This document shows, one piece after another, positions 9,042-17,899 of a DNA stretch of 64,000 nt. A program made the translations under genes and the position numbers. The stretch comes from Chryseobacterium populi (GTDB lineage: Bacteria; Bacteroidota; Bacteroidia; Flavobacteriales; Weeksellaceae): contig NZ_AKJY01000118.1 of assembly GCF_000282115.1 (NCBI RefSeq), positions 1 to 64,000 of the forward strand, written 5' to 3'. The notes below the pieces were generated by a model, which saw nothing but the letters and a program-made list of their open reading frames with translations, was not told the origin of the DNA and ran no database searches. Position 1 is the first letter of the stretch. The number at the start of each line of letters is the position of its first letter.

Positions 9042-9212
9042 ATTTATCTACGTTTCCCTAAAAAAATTAAATTAAATAAAAAAGAAAAATCAATTAAATA
9101 AATATAAAAAAATGAGGTTTTTATAAATAAAAATTCTCACTTTCAAAAAAGCAATAGAATAAAATACATAACTAACTGTAAATCAGTAATTAAATAAACA
9201 CAGCAGCCTTTT

Positions 9213-9238
9213 TTGTATATGTTTTTTATCTAAATTTG
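9213..9238 (+). promoter_or_regulatory. Possible promoter for the sugar dehydrogenase gene
   Basis: TAAATTTG at 9231-9238 matches TAnnTTTG and lies 21 nt before the ATG at 9260. A TTG at 9213-9215 sits upstream with a 15-nt spacer, shorter than usual. Confidence 0.5.
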
Positions 9239-9259
9239 AAATAATAAATACTTAAAGTA

Positions 9260-10627
9260 ATGATAAAAATTTTTACCCTCGCTATTGCTGCATTTATTAA
9301 TGTTCAACTTTTTGCACAAACAAACGACTATTCTGTAAGAGAAGTTAAAAGTGGATTATATATTCCTTGGGAAATGGTTAGTGCGCCTGATGGCAGTATT
9401 TGGTTCACGCAAAGGCATGGTACTATTTCGAGACTCAACCCGGTTACCGGTGAACTAAAGCAGCTTATCTTTGAACAGGATGTGTCTATCAATAACGGTG
9501 AAGGAGGAATGCTTGGTTTGGCCCTGCATCCTGATTTCCCTAATACCCCCGAAGTATTCTGCTCTTACAATTATTTGCTGAATGGGAATGATTATCGTCA
9601 AAAATTAGTGGTATATGAATATAATCCGACTACAGATGTACTTACCTTTCAAAGATTGATAAAAGATGGTATCGAGGCTAACGTCATTCACAATGGCAGC
9701 CGTTTGCTCATTAGCAATAATAAATTGTATATGACTACAGGTGATGCAAATGATCTGAGCTTTCCTCAGAATACATCATCACTGAACGGTAAAATTCTCC
9801 GCTATAACCTTGACGGGACTATCCCGAGCGACAACCCTATACCCGGCTCAGCAGTATGGAGTTTTGGACATCGCAATCCGCAAGGACTAGCGGTAATGGG
9901 CACTAAACTTGTTAGCAGTGAGCATGGTCCCAGCAACGACGACGAGATAAACATAATAGAAGCCGGCAGGAATTATGGCTGGCCCAACGTAGAAGGCTAT
10001 TGCAATTTATCTTCAGAAATCACTTTTTGCAATGCCAATAATGTTTATGAACCTGCCAAATCCTGGACACCAACGATTGCGGTATGCGGTATTGATTTTT
10101 ATACTCATCCGCTCTTCCCTCAGTGGCAAAATAAATTACTCCTGGCTTCACTGAAAAATCAGGCCTTATATGTACTAACTTTCAATACTAGTCAAAATAC
10201 TGTAATTTCGCAAGTGGATATACCTGAGATAAGTTTTGGAAGAATAAGGGATGTGCTGGCTGCACCTAATGGAAAAATTTATGTCAGTACCAGCAACTCA
10301 AACAGTGTGAACAACAAGATTGATAAAATTTATGAAATATATGATCCTACACCCACCAGTTTAAATATAAATGAAACAAGTACTTTAAAAAATAACTGGG
10401 TGGTAAGTCCCGTTCCTGCAAGTAATAAAATCACTATTCAAAACAAATCGAATAATGCCACCGCAGCAATTGATCTGGTGGATATAAGCGGAAAGCTCAT
10501 CAAACAAATGCATTTTAAAGGAAAACAAATGCAGATAGATATTACCGATCTGGCAGCAGGATTCTATTATTTGAAGATTAAGGAAAACGGTACTGTATCA
10601 CAAGTTTTGAAAATTCAGAAACTATAA
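9260..10627 (+). CDS. PQQ-dependent sugar dehydrogenase (glucose/sorbosone dehydrogenase fold) with T9SS sorting tail
   Basis: A 455-residue secreted protein. It has a signal peptide (about 1-20, ending LFAQ) and a six-bladed propeller of the soluble glucose/sorbosone dehydrogenase family at about 28-350. Family blocks include GGMLGLALHPDF, GHRNPQGLAV, EHGPSNDDEINIIEAGRNYG and the Trp-Pro that follows. A type A T9SS sorting domain covers about 372-455 (WVVSPVPASNKITI ... DISGKLI ... GFYYLKI), so the protein should cross the outer membrane by T9SS. Members oxidise aldose sugars in the periplasm or outside using PQQ; no PQQ synthesis gene is in the window, so PQQ may be scavenged or the substrate may differ. 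The gene is monocistronic, with a terminator at 10671-10700. Confidence 0.85.
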   Translation: MIKIFTLAIAAFINVQLFAQTNDYSVREVKSGLYIPWEMVSAPDGSIWFTQRHGTISRLNPVTGELKQLIFEQDVSINNGEGGMLGLALHPDFPNTPEVFCSYNYLLNGNDYRQKLVVYEYNPTTDVLTFQRLIKDGIEANVIHNGSRLLISNNKLYMTTGDANDLSFPQNTSSLNGKILRYNLDGTIPSDNPIPGSAVWSFGHRNPQGLAVMGTKLVSSEHGPSNDDEINIIEAGRNYGWPNVEGYCNLSSEITFCNANNVYEPAKSWTPTIAVCGIDFYTHPLFPQWQNKLLLASLKNQALYVLTFNTSQNTVISQVDIPEISFGRIRDVLAAPNGKIYVSTSNSNSVNNKIDKIYEIYDPTPTSLNINETSTLKNNWVVSPVPASNKITIQNKSNNATAAIDLVDISGKLIKQMHFKGKQMQIDITDLAAGFYYLKIKENGTVSQVLKIQKL

Positions 10628-10670
10628 ATACATTTTTATCACGATTAAGTGTAAGTAAATATTTTATTTC

Positions 10671-10700
10671 AGCACCTTCAGAAATGACAGGTGCTATTTT
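10671..10700 (+). terminator. Terminator after the sugar dehydrogenase gene
   Basis: A 7-bp stem (10671-10677 with 10689-10695), with possible inner pairing, is followed by a T-rich tract. Confidence 0.6.
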
Positions 10701-10898
10701 ATGGATATGAATACTTCAAGATAATGCTTATTTGTCTTGGAGATCAGATCTCTTTCCATTTTTTGAAACCATTGAAAAAGGTACACATACCTGAAATCTT
10801 ATATCTGATGTCTGCCGCCTAATATCCCAAAAAATTAAAAAATAATTAAAATTGGTGTAACCTTTTCACCCTCTTAAGCGTATAATATATAGTAACTC

Positions 10899-10906
10899 TA
10901 TTTTTG
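10899..10906 (+). promoter_or_regulatory. -7 box TATTTTTG for rpoD
   Basis: A perfect TAnnTTTG match, 12 nt before the rpoD ATG. No clear -33 TTG was found. Confidence 0.5.
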
Positions 10907-10918
10907 AGGATAAAATAA

Positions 10919-11785
10919 ATGAGACAATTAAAAATTACCAAGCAGGTAACCAACAGGGAAACTGCTTCATTAGACAAGTATTTGCAGGAAATTGGTAAAG
11001 TGGAACTAATCACTGCGGACGAGGAAGTAGAATTGGCACAAAGAATACGTGCAGGCGACAGAGCAGCACTGGAAAAATTAATCAAGGCCAACCTTCGTTT
11101 CGTAGTTTCCGTATCTAAACAGTACCAAAACCAAGGTCTTTCTTTGCCCGATTTAATTAATGAAGGTAACCTGGGACTTATGAAAGCTGCAAAAAGATAT
11201 GATGAGACCAGAGGTTTCAAATTTATCTCTTATGCAGTTTGGTGGATTCGTCAGTCAATTTTACAGGCTTTGGCAGAACAGTCAAGAATTGTAAGATTGC
11301 CATTAAACAAAATTGGTTCAATCAACAAAATTAATAAAGCATACGCTCACCTTGAGCAGGAAAATGAAAGACCACCTTCTCCGGAAGAATTGGCTGAAGT
11401 TCTTGACATGAGCGAGGAAGATATCAAAGAATCTATGAAAAACTCCGGTAGACACCTGTCTATGGATGCCCCTTTAGTAGAAGGTGAAGATTCGAATCTT
11501 TATGATGTATTACGTTCAGGAGAATCTCCAAGCCCGGATAAAGATTTAATGCTTGAATCTCTTCAGATTGAGATCGAAAGAGCATTGAATACTTTAACTC
11601 CAAGAGAGGCTGATCTGGTAAGATTATACTTCGGACTAAACGGAAAACATCCGATGACTTTAGAAGAAATCGGTGAAACTTTCGATCTGACAAGAGAAAG
11701 AGTTCGTCAGATCAAAGAAAAAGCGATCAAGAGACTGAAACATAATACCAGAAGTAAGATTTTGAAATCTTATTTAGGTAAATAA
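10919..11785 (+). CDS. rpoD: Primary RNA polymerase sigma factor RpoD/SigA (short Bacteroidota form)
   Basis: A 288-residue housekeeping sigma factor. Region 1.2 is at about 16-50, region 2 at about 53-122 (KFISYAVWWIRQSI is the promoter-melting segment), region 3 at about 130-207 and region 4 near 220-275 with the helix-turn-helix LTRERVRQIKEKAIKRL. Region 1.1 and the non-conserved insertion of E. coli sigma-70 are absent, as expected for Bacteroidota, whose sigma recognises TTG/TAnnTTTG promoters. The promoter boxes listed in this window are its expected targets. Monocistronic, with a strong terminator at 11807-11835. Confidence 0.97.
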   Translation: MRQLKITKQVTNRETASLDKYLQEIGKVELITADEEVELAQRIRAGDRAALEKLIKANLRFVVSVSKQYQNQGLSLPDLINEGNLGLMKAAKRYDETRGFKFISYAVWWIRQSILQALAEQSRIVRLPLNKIGSINKINKAYAHLEQENERPPSPEELAEVLDMSEEDIKESMKNSGRHLSMDAPLVEGEDSNLYDVLRSGESPSPDKDLMLESLQIEIERALNTLTPREADLVRLYFGLNGKHPMTLEEIGETFDLTRERVRQIKEKAIKRLKHNTRSKILKSYLGK

Positions 11786-11806
11786 TTTTAGCATAAAACA
11801 ATGTAG

Positions 11807-11835
11807 CGGAGCCTGTTTTCAGGCTCCGTTTTTTT
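11807..11835 (+). terminator. Terminator of rpoD
   Basis: A perfect 9-bp GC-rich stem with TTTT loop (11807-11815 with 11820-11828) is followed by seven T residues. Confidence 0.9.
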
Positions 11836-11875
11836 ATGAATCTATTTAAATCAACCATTTCCATCTGGAAACTTA

Positions 11876-11990
11876 TGTTTTTATCACAAGGATAGACAAG
11901 GGTGTTTCACTTATGAAGGTAATACAGGATAAATTCGTTGTATTTCCCAGCTAAGCATTTGCGCCTTTGTCTATCCTTGCGATAAAAACA
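11876..11990. repeat. Intergenic inverted repeat, possibly a small mobile or structured element
   Basis: Two 27-nt arms (11876-11902 and 11964-11990) match as inverted copies at 25 of 27 positions, with a 61-nt centre. The outer arm reads toward a GGCGCAAA motif also seen in the dispersed repeats at 7933 and 32912. The rest of the 352-nt gap between rpoD and the lipoprotein gene holds only the rpoD terminator. Confidence 0.7.
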
Positions 11991-12137
11991 GTCAGGTAAA
12001 TCATTCTCAAACTTCAACAGAATAAGATTTATATTTTCAAAAGCAATACTGAAACAGGAGAAATAAACTTTAAAATACAGTTGTAACAATTTTAAGATTA
12101 TCTTCAACTAATAAAGAATAAAACCCAATCTGAAATT

Positions 12138-12731
12138 ATGAAAAAAATACTTTTCGCATCCGTTTTAGCCTTATCACTGCTTTCCTGTACAGAAAACAAA
12201 TCCAGAAATGGTGGGGCTGTAGAAAATGCCGTTGACAATGCTGAATCATCTGTCTCCGGTTCATTAAAAAGTTACCGTAAAGAAGATATGGTAGATCAGA
12301 TTTATTTTGAACTCATTAAAAATGATAAAAAGCTTAAAGCTCTTGATGATAAAATAAGCAAGACGGAGGAAAAGTTCAATAAGGTGATTTCCGGCTATGA
12401 TGAAATTCTTTCCAAATCCCGGTCTTATTACCAGAATGCTAATTATCAGGCAGGTACAATAACCGACTCTCTGATGAAAAAAGAAGTTATCGATCAGATT
12501 AAAATAAGCTCTGATCAATATGATATAAAAGTTAAAAACATAAAAGCCCTGATTTCTCTGGCCAATAAAAATCAGGAGAAAACCAATAATTTATATACAG
12601 CTTTCAAAATCAGAAAAACAATTCCAGAAATTGAAAAGTATCAAAAGGCACATCCTTTAAAAACAGACAGCCTTACTCATTTCATCAATAAGCAGAACCA
12701 ATTACTGAATGAATTGAAAAATTTAAAATAA
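12138..12731 (+). CDS. Putative lipoprotein of unknown function
   Basis: A 197-residue protein with a lipoprotein signal (ALSLLSC, lipidated Cys at 17), a low-complexity linker to about residue 45, and then a long, mostly helical, Lys/Glu/Asn-rich region likely to form coiled coil. I do not recognise a named domain. Its TAA stop shares one base with the ATG of the following FAD monooxygenase gene (12731), so translation of the two is probably coupled. The functional link between them is unknown. Confidence 0.75.
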   Translation: MKKILFASVLALSLLSCTENKSRNGGAVENAVDNAESSVSGSLKSYRKEDMVDQIYFELIKNDKKLKALDDKISKTEEKFNKVISGYDEILSKSRSYYQNANYQAGTITDSLMKKEVIDQIKISSDQYDIKVKNIKALISLANKNQEKTNNLYTAFKIRKTIPEIEKYQKAHPLKTDSLTHFINKQNQLLNELKNLK

Positions 12732-13849
12732 TGGATTCAATCTCAATAATCGGAGCCGGAATTGGCGGGCTGACCCTTGGAAATATTCTGAAACAACATA
12801 ATCTGGATTTCACAGTTTATGAATCAGCACCGGAAATAAAACCTGTTGGAGCCGGAATCATGATGGCAATCAATGCAATGCAGATTTTCGACAGACTAGG
12901 TTTAAAAGAAAAAATAGAAAATGTAGGAAATAAAGTTCACGGCATTTCTATAACTGATGAAAAATTAAAACCAATTTCTAAAACCAATGCTCTTGAGCTC
13001 GAAAAGAAATACAATTCCTGCAACGTTACCATTCACAGGGCTGAATTGCAGAAAACTTTAGCTGAAAATATAAGCTTTGAAAATATTAAGCTGAATCATT
13101 CTTTAAGCAAAATTCATAAAAAAGAAAATTATATCCTCAATTTTGAAAATGGAGATGAAATTGAAAGTAAAATCGTTTTCGGAGCAGACGGAATAAAATC
13201 AAAAGTACGCGATCAAATAATAGAAGCCGGCAAAATCCGAAATGCACAACAAATGTGCTGGCGGGGATTGGTAGAATTTGATCTGCCGGAAGAATTTCAC
13301 CGCGAAGCATTTGAAGCCTGGGGAAAAGCAAAACGTTTTGGTTTTGTAAAGATTTCAGATAAAAAAGTATATTGGTATGCTTTGATTAATGAAGGAAAGT
13401 ATAAACGTTACCCTACTTTAGCTGAAAATTTTCAAGGTTTTCACCCGTTAATTATAAAAATTCTCGAAGCAACTCCGAATGAAAATATTATTCTGAATGA
13501 TATTACCGACCTGTCTCCCATCCCGAAGTGGTATGCTGAGAACCTTTGCCTGATCGGAGATTCTGCCCATGCAACAACACCGAATATGGGACAAGGCGCC
13601 TGTCAGGCAATAGAAGATGCTTATATTATCGGAAAACTTTTAGAAAGTAATAAAGACTTTAATTCTGTTTTTGAGAAGTTCCAAAACATCAGAAGGAAAA
13701 AAGTAGATTATATTGTCAGTACAAGTTGGAAAATTGGACAAGTTTCCCAATGGGAAAAAGGAAATTCTTTACGAAATTTTTCCTTGAGATTAATTCCTAA
13801 AAGCGCCAATCAAAAACTGGTTGAAAAAATTATACAACTGGAAATGTAG
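12731..13849 (+). CDS. FAD-dependent aromatic-ring-hydroxylase-type monooxygenase
   Basis: A 372-residue flavoprotein monooxygenase of the PHBH/UbiH superfamily. It shows the Rossmann GAGIGGL at 8-14, the internal GADGIKS (151-157) that contacts FAD/NAD(P)H, and the C-terminal FAD block GDSAHATTPNMGQGACQAIE from 276. These enzymes use NAD(P)H and O2 to hydroxylate or epoxidise ring compounds; TetX-like drug inactivation or tailoring of a secondary metabolite are also known in the superfamily. No signal peptide is visible. Its ATG overlaps the stop of the upstream lipoprotein gene by one base. The substrate cannot be told. Confidence 0.85.
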   Translation: MDSISIIGAGIGGLTLGNILKQHNLDFTVYESAPEIKPVGAGIMMAINAMQIFDRLGLKEKIENVGNKVHGISITDEKLKPISKTNALELEKKYNSCNVTIHRAELQKTLAENISFENIKLNHSLSKIHKKENYILNFENGDEIESKIVFGADGIKSKVRDQIIEAGKIRNAQQMCWRGLVEFDLPEEFHREAFEAWGKAKRFGFVKISDKKVYWYALINEGKYKRYPTLAENFQGFHPLIIKILEATPNENIILNDITDLSPIPKWYAENLCLIGDSAHATTPNMGQGACQAIEDAYIIGKLLESNKDFNSVFEKFQNIRRKKVDYIVSTSWKIGQVSQWEKGNSLRNFSLRLIPKSANQKLVEKIIQLEM

Positions 13850-13913
13850 GATCACACAATTCTATTTAAACACAATCATCTGTGAATAATGCTGTAGACG
13901 AAAATCAATAAAA

Positions 13914-13937
13914 AAGACTGTCATTTAAGACAGCCTT
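13914..13937. terminator. Bidirectional terminator between the monooxygenase and copper oxidase genes
   Basis: A 9-bp stem with one wobble (13914-13922 with 13929-13937), with A-rich sequence before and T-rich after, between convergent genes. Confidence 0.75.
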
Positions 13938-13941
13938 TTCT

Positions 13942-16725
13942 TTAGTAGGTCAGGGTTATTCCAGCTCCCCACCCCATTTCATTGTCATAATTCCCGGAAA
14001 CTGAGAACCATTTTTGAACAATATATCTTAATCCGGTTGTAAATTCTCCGTCAGAATTAAGGCTAAAGTTCCCTCTGATCCTTCTGGAGACAGGAATATC
14101 TTCCCTGCTTAGCTCTAACAATACTTTTCCGTTCTGGTCTACGCTTGCATCTGCTGTAATCAGCATTGGTAAAAGATACTGCATTCCAATTATAAATGCA
14201 TACCTGTCTTTTGATGCCGTTTGCTGTCCAAACCAGTTTTTTTTGCCCTGATACGTCATTCCCATATCTTCAGCCATCTGCCTTTCCATGATCTCATGAT
14301 TTTTCTGGACCCTGAAACCTGCATATGGTAACGCCCATTGAAATTTCCCTAAGAATCTTCCTACTTTTGCACTTCCTTCAAAATGATCAAAGTTCCAGTT
14401 GGAGTGAAATTCATTTAAATTAGCCCATCTTGGCCCGAACATCGTCATCGTTTCAGCATGCATCTTATTACTGGCGATATCAAGCATAGCCATTGAACTA
14501 ATCATTCTGTTATCTTTCAGAAAGTCTTTCCACGCTAATTTTCTGTCTGGAAGCTGGGGATTGGGTTTTGAGTTCTCATAGCTGAAAACCCTTCCCATTC
14601 CGGCCATCATGTGATACAGGATATGGCAGTGGAAAAACCAGTCTCCATCCTGATTGGCTGCAAATTCAATCGTATTGGTTTCCATTGGCATAATGTCCAC
14701 TACATTTTTCAATGGCGAATATTCTCCTTTTGAATTGATCAGCCTGAAATCATGGCCATGCAAATGCATCGGATGGCGCATCATTGAATTGTTGTACATG
14801 GTAATTCTAAGGATCTCCCCTTTCTTAACCAGAATTTTATCGGTTTCCGTGACTGTTTTATTATCCAGGGTCCACAGATAATGATTCATATTTCCTTCCA
14901 GTGTAAACTTCAATTCTCTCACTCCTTCTGCTGGAAGAATTGTTTTTTCAGGGGATTTAAGAATGTTGTAAGTCAGTCTTTTAATCGATTTTTCCTCTTT
15001 CATCTCCATTCCTGAATGTTGAGAATGGTCTTCTTCTTTCTTATCTTCTTTGGTTTTAACTCCCATCATTTCATTCATGTGTTTCATCGTCATTTTCCGT
15101 TGGCTTTCCGGGATTTCAGGATACATCACTTCATTCATATCCATCATCTGATTTCCCATCGTCATATTCATCGGCTTCATGTTTCCGCTCATCTCCATCA
15201 TCCCGTTCATCATTTTCATTCCTTCAAAAAGCATCAGCCGTGGAATATCAGGAGCATTTGTTTTCTCTCCGGAACCCAGCCAAAGGGAAGCATGCCCAAC
15301 CCGGTCTTCGGAAGTTGCACGGAACTCAAAACTTTTATTCTCAGGAATAGTCACTTCAATATCATAAGTTTCAGAAACACCGACAATCAGACGGTCTACT
15401 TCTACCGGAACCACATCATTTCCATCATTTCCAATAACTTTTATTTTTCCACCACCATAGTTGAGCCAAAAGTAAGTGGAAGATCCTCCATTGGCTACCC
15501 GAAGCCTTACTTTATCTCCGGCTTTTAGATTTGAATATTCTGAACTTGGGATTCCGTTGATGAGAAATTTATCATAATAGACATCACTCACATCCATTGC
15601 TTCCATCCTCTTCCATTCATTCAGAACCTTTGTTCCGAAGTTTCCGGATTTTATAGCTTCCCAATAACTTTGGACCGCATTTTTCTTAATCGCATACCAA
15701 TCTGTATTGGCCATATGAAGCCTTCTCGCGATCTGCATAGGATCATCATCACTCCAATCGCCTAAAAGCACCGGAATCTCCTTTGTATATTCCGTTTTAG
15801 GTTCACTCTCTCTTTTCTGGAAAACCAGGATACCATTCATTCCGATCTGCTCCTGAAGGCTTTCATGGGAATGATACCAATATGTTCCGTTCTGAGAAAT
15901 TTTAAACTTGTACAAATGGGTTTCTCCGGGTTTTACAGGTTTTGTCGTAAGATAAGGAACTCCGTCATGTTCATTGGGAAGAATAACACCATGCCAGTGG
16001 AAGCCTGTGTTTTCTTTCAGCATATTGTGAAGGTAAATTTCCGCGGTATCTCCTTCCGTGAAATAAAGGGTCGGAGCCTGTAATTTTCCGTTGACAGCAA
16101 TTGCCCGACGGCTTTTTCCCGTAAAATTTACAATGGTGTCTTTTACATACAAATCATAACGAACCGTTTTACCTCCAAAAGTTACTTTGCCGTTCTCAGA
16201 ATTTCTTTTTAATCCTGAATTTTGCTCAGCTTTATTTTCAGCAACCTGCTGATTTTCCTTTTCTACCAACTCCATTCCACATTTAGGGCATTTTCCGGGT
16301 TGATCTGAAATAACTTCGGGATGCATCGGACAAACATAAGTCTTTTGAATTTGAGAGTCAGAATTTTTTAGAATATTAACTTTAGGTTCAGTTTTAACAG
16401 CTCCTTTTTTATTATTTTTAATTTCTGATTTCGGGCTTGTTTTTGACTCAGCTTTTACCTTAGTCTTACTTTTGATATTTTCATTTTTCTTTATATTCTG
16501 AACCTTTATTTCTTGTCTTACAACCGGTTTTGCTTCAGGTTTTGAAACAGTTTTTGGTTTGATTACTACAGTCTTTTTAACCAGGGTCATTCCGCATTTC
16601 GGGCAGTCTCCCGGTTTTGGGGAAGCGACTTCCGGATGCATCGGGCAAGTATAATAAGTCTTTGTAGTTTGTGCAAAGTTGAAAACAGAGAATAAGAGGA
16701 TCAGAAACATTATTATTTTTTTCAT
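13942..16725 (-). CDS. Periplasmic multicopper oxidase fused to two heavy-metal-binding domains and a CopB-like C-terminal region
   Basis: A 927-residue protein, much longer than CopA-type oxidases (about 600). In order: signal peptide (1-19); two heavy-metal-binding modules at 24-49 and 130-154, each with CPMHPEV and CPKCGM; a Lys-rich linker; then the oxidase from about 170 to 715. Copper ligands are visible as HWHG (243-246), HSH (285-287), HPMHLHGH (651-658) and the type 1 site HCHILYHMMAGM (699-710). A Met/His-rich stretch (about 503-572) inside the oxidase recalls copper-responsive loops. The last 200 residues (about 725-927) look like amphipathic beta strands ending in Tyr, resembling CopB/outer-membrane barrel sequence. 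It would oxidise Cu(I) to less toxic Cu(II). It is the last gene of a three-gene copper cluster. Confidence 0.85.
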   Translation of the reverse strand: MKKIIMFLILLFSVFNFAQTTKTYYTCPMHPEVASPKPGDCPKCGMTLVKKTVVIKPKTVSKPEAKPVVRQEIKVQNIKKNENIKSKTKVKAESKTSPKSEIKNNKKGAVKTEPKVNILKNSDSQIQKTYVCPMHPEVISDQPGKCPKCGMELVEKENQQVAENKAEQNSGLKRNSENGKVTFGGKTVRYDLYVKDTIVNFTGKSRRAIAVNGKLQAPTLYFTEGDTAEIYLHNMLKENTGFHWHGVILPNEHDGVPYLTTKPVKPGETHLYKFKISQNGTYWYHSHESLQEQIGMNGILVFQKRESEPKTEYTKEIPVLLGDWSDDDPMQIARRLHMANTDWYAIKKNAVQSYWEAIKSGNFGTKVLNEWKRMEAMDVSDVYYDKFLINGIPSSEYSNLKAGDKVRLRVANGGSSTYFWLNYGGGKIKVIGNDGNDVVPVEVDRLIVGVSETYDIEVTIPENKSFEFRATSEDRVGHASLWLGSGEKTNAPDIPRLMLFEGMKMMNGMMEMSGNMKPMNMTMGNQMMDMNEVMYPEIPESQRKMTMKHMNEMMGVKTKEDKKEEDHSQHSGMEMKEEKSIKRLTYNILKSPEKTILPAEGVRELKFTLEGNMNHYLWTLDNKTVTETDKILVKKGEILRITMYNNSMMRHPMHLHGHDFRLINSKGEYSPLKNVVDIMPMETNTIEFAANQDGDWFFHCHILYHMMAGMGRVFSYENSKPNPQLPDRKLAWKDFLKDNRMISSMAMLDIASNKMHAETMTMFGPRWANLNEFHSNWNFDHFEGSAKVGRFLGKFQWALPYAGFRVQKNHEIMERQMAEDMGMTYQGKKNWFGQQTASKDRYAFIIGMQYLLPMLITADASVDQNGKVLLELSREDIPVSRRIRGNFSLNSDGEFTTGLRYIVQKWFSVSGNYDNEMGWGAGITLTY

Positions 16726-16742
16726 AATATTTCGATTTTTTC

Positions 16743-16800
16743 AAGTTAGACAACCTAATTTATTCAATTAAATTTAATGTTAAATCAGGTTATCCAACTT
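16743..16800. repeat. Imperfect inverted repeat upstream of the multicopper oxidase gene
   Basis: Arms 16743-16758 and 16785-16800 are inverted copies at 13 of 16 positions, in the gap between the DUF3347 gene and the oxidase. This could be a regulator site or an mRNA structure; nothing in the sequence decides. Confidence 0.4.
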
Positions 16801-16825
16801 ATTATATTTAAAATAATTACGGTAA

Positions 16826-17299
16826 TTATTTAATCTCCGACTTTACACTTCCGCATGAAAGCATTTTGCTTCCGTAATAAGGATTTACAATTTGCTTTTC
16901 GTTGCTCAGCCAGCTTCCGTCGGCCATCGGGCAATACTGGACAAATACCGGTTTATCGGAAAGTTTAAACTGTTTTGTTAAAGCAATCATATTATCTGAA
17001 AGATTAAAGAAAGTCTCTCTTTGTGCGTCAACGGTTCTTGCTTCAGAAATGATACTGGCATCTTTTCTTAAAATGTTCAGATTACCTTCAGACAATACTT
17101 TATAATCAATAGCTGATGCTGTTTTAATAAATTCTGCTGCTGCTTTTGAAGCTTTATCTGCATCGTCGGCACTTAAAGCCGCTTTAATAGAAATATAATT
17201 CTGATACAGTTTTGAAACCCGGGCATCTGTTTTAGATTGTGCTGATAAAGAAAGTATTGAAAATACGCTGAATACTGCTGTAATAATATATTTTTTCAT
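16826..17299 (-). CDS. DUF3347-type copper-associated periplasmic protein
   Basis: A 157-residue protein with a signal peptide (about 1-20, ending LSA) and a helical body. A C-terminal block has the DUF3347 hallmark YCPMADGSWLSNEKQIVNPY (122-141) followed by YGSKMLSCG. Residues C123, M125, M146 and C149 are likely metal ligands. The domain is found next to, or fused with, copper and silver efflux proteins in Bacteroidota. Its place between a Cys-rich secreted protein and the multicopper oxidase fits a periplasmic copper-binding or carrier role. Confidence 0.8.
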   Translation of the reverse strand: MKKYIITAVFSVFSILSLSAQSKTDARVSKLYQNYISIKAALSADDADKASKAAAEFIKTASAIDYKVLSEGNLNILRKDASIISEARTVDAQRETFFNLSDNMIALTKQFKLSDKPVFVQYCPMADGSWLSNEKQIVNPYYGSKMLSCGSVKSEIK

Positions 17300-17409
17300 T
17301 GTTTTAAAATTTAGAATTAAAATAATTTTTGATAAGAAATGATATTGAAATCACCTTTTGTGATAAGATTTGTCATTTGTTATGATAAGAAATCAAACGA
17401 AAATTAATT

Positions 17410-17787
17410 CTAAATTCTGAAGTTACAATGAGTAATGAAAATGGGAACTGAAGTGATTTCCGGAGGCCCATTAATTCTGGTCTGTGTAAATTTTGCCGTC
17501 GAAAAAGATTGGTCTGTAAAGAAAAACTCATGCGTTTTAAACTCTGCAATCTGTTTCAGAAAATCAATTTTCAGGAAATCTGATTTTTGCAAATCATCAA
17601 CTTTTACAATTTTGATTTCTGTTTTACAGCAGTCTTTTTTTGTTTTTACTCCGCATTTACTGCATAAATCATCTGTTTTTTGGCTTACAGAGACCATTTC
17701 CTGCATACAGTAATGGATCCTAAAAACTGCTCCGGAAGAAAACCCGAAGTAGAAAATAGAAAATACTATGGCAAGAATCTTTTTCAT
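17410..17787 (-). CDS. Small Cys-rich exported protein of the copper cluster
   Basis: A 125-residue protein with an N-terminal hydrophobic signal (1-20), HYCMQE with C27, then LCSKCG (C42, C45), CC at 53-54 and a last Cys near the C-terminus in THCNF. The arrangement suggests metal or thiol chemistry. The upstream TTG at 17799 lies exactly in the TAACTTTG promoter box, so the ATG at 17787 is taken as the start. It is the first gene of a minus-strand run with the DUF3347 protein and the multicopper oxidase. The family is unfamiliar to me; a copper-binding periplasmic protein is the most likely reading. Confidence 0.7.
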   Translation of the reverse strand: MKKILAIVFSIFYFGFSSGAVFRIHYCMQEMVSVSQKTDDLCSKCGVKTKKDCCKTEIKIVKVDDLQKSDFLKIDFLKQIAEFKTHEFFFTDQSFSTAKFTQTRINGPPEITSVPIFITHCNFRI

Positions 17788-17796
17788 ATGCTGAAG

Positions 17797-17804
17797 CAAA
17801 GTTA
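17797..17804 (-). promoter_or_regulatory. -7 box TAACTTTG of the copper cluster
   Basis: A perfect TAnnTTTG match on the minus strand, ending 10 nt before the ATG at 17787. The leader would be only a few nt. Confidence 0.45.
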
Positions 17805-17874
17805 TAAATATCTCTGAGATGAATGTTATAAAATTTTGTGATGTTGTTACAAAATTCGGAAAACAATATATAAA

Positions 17875-17899
17875 AAGCTCCTGATATTTTCAGAAGCTT
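17875..17899 (-). terminator. Terminator after the TonB-dependent receptor gene
   Basis: A 10-bp stem with one mismatch (17875-17884 with 17890-17899), followed on the minus strand by a T-rich tract. Confidence 0.55.

Noticed and set aside
15016..15528. A 170-codon His-rich open frame on the plus strand inside the copper oxidase gene
   Set aside because: It is antisense to the Met-rich loop (Met codons read as His on the other strand), has no promoter box and no family pattern.
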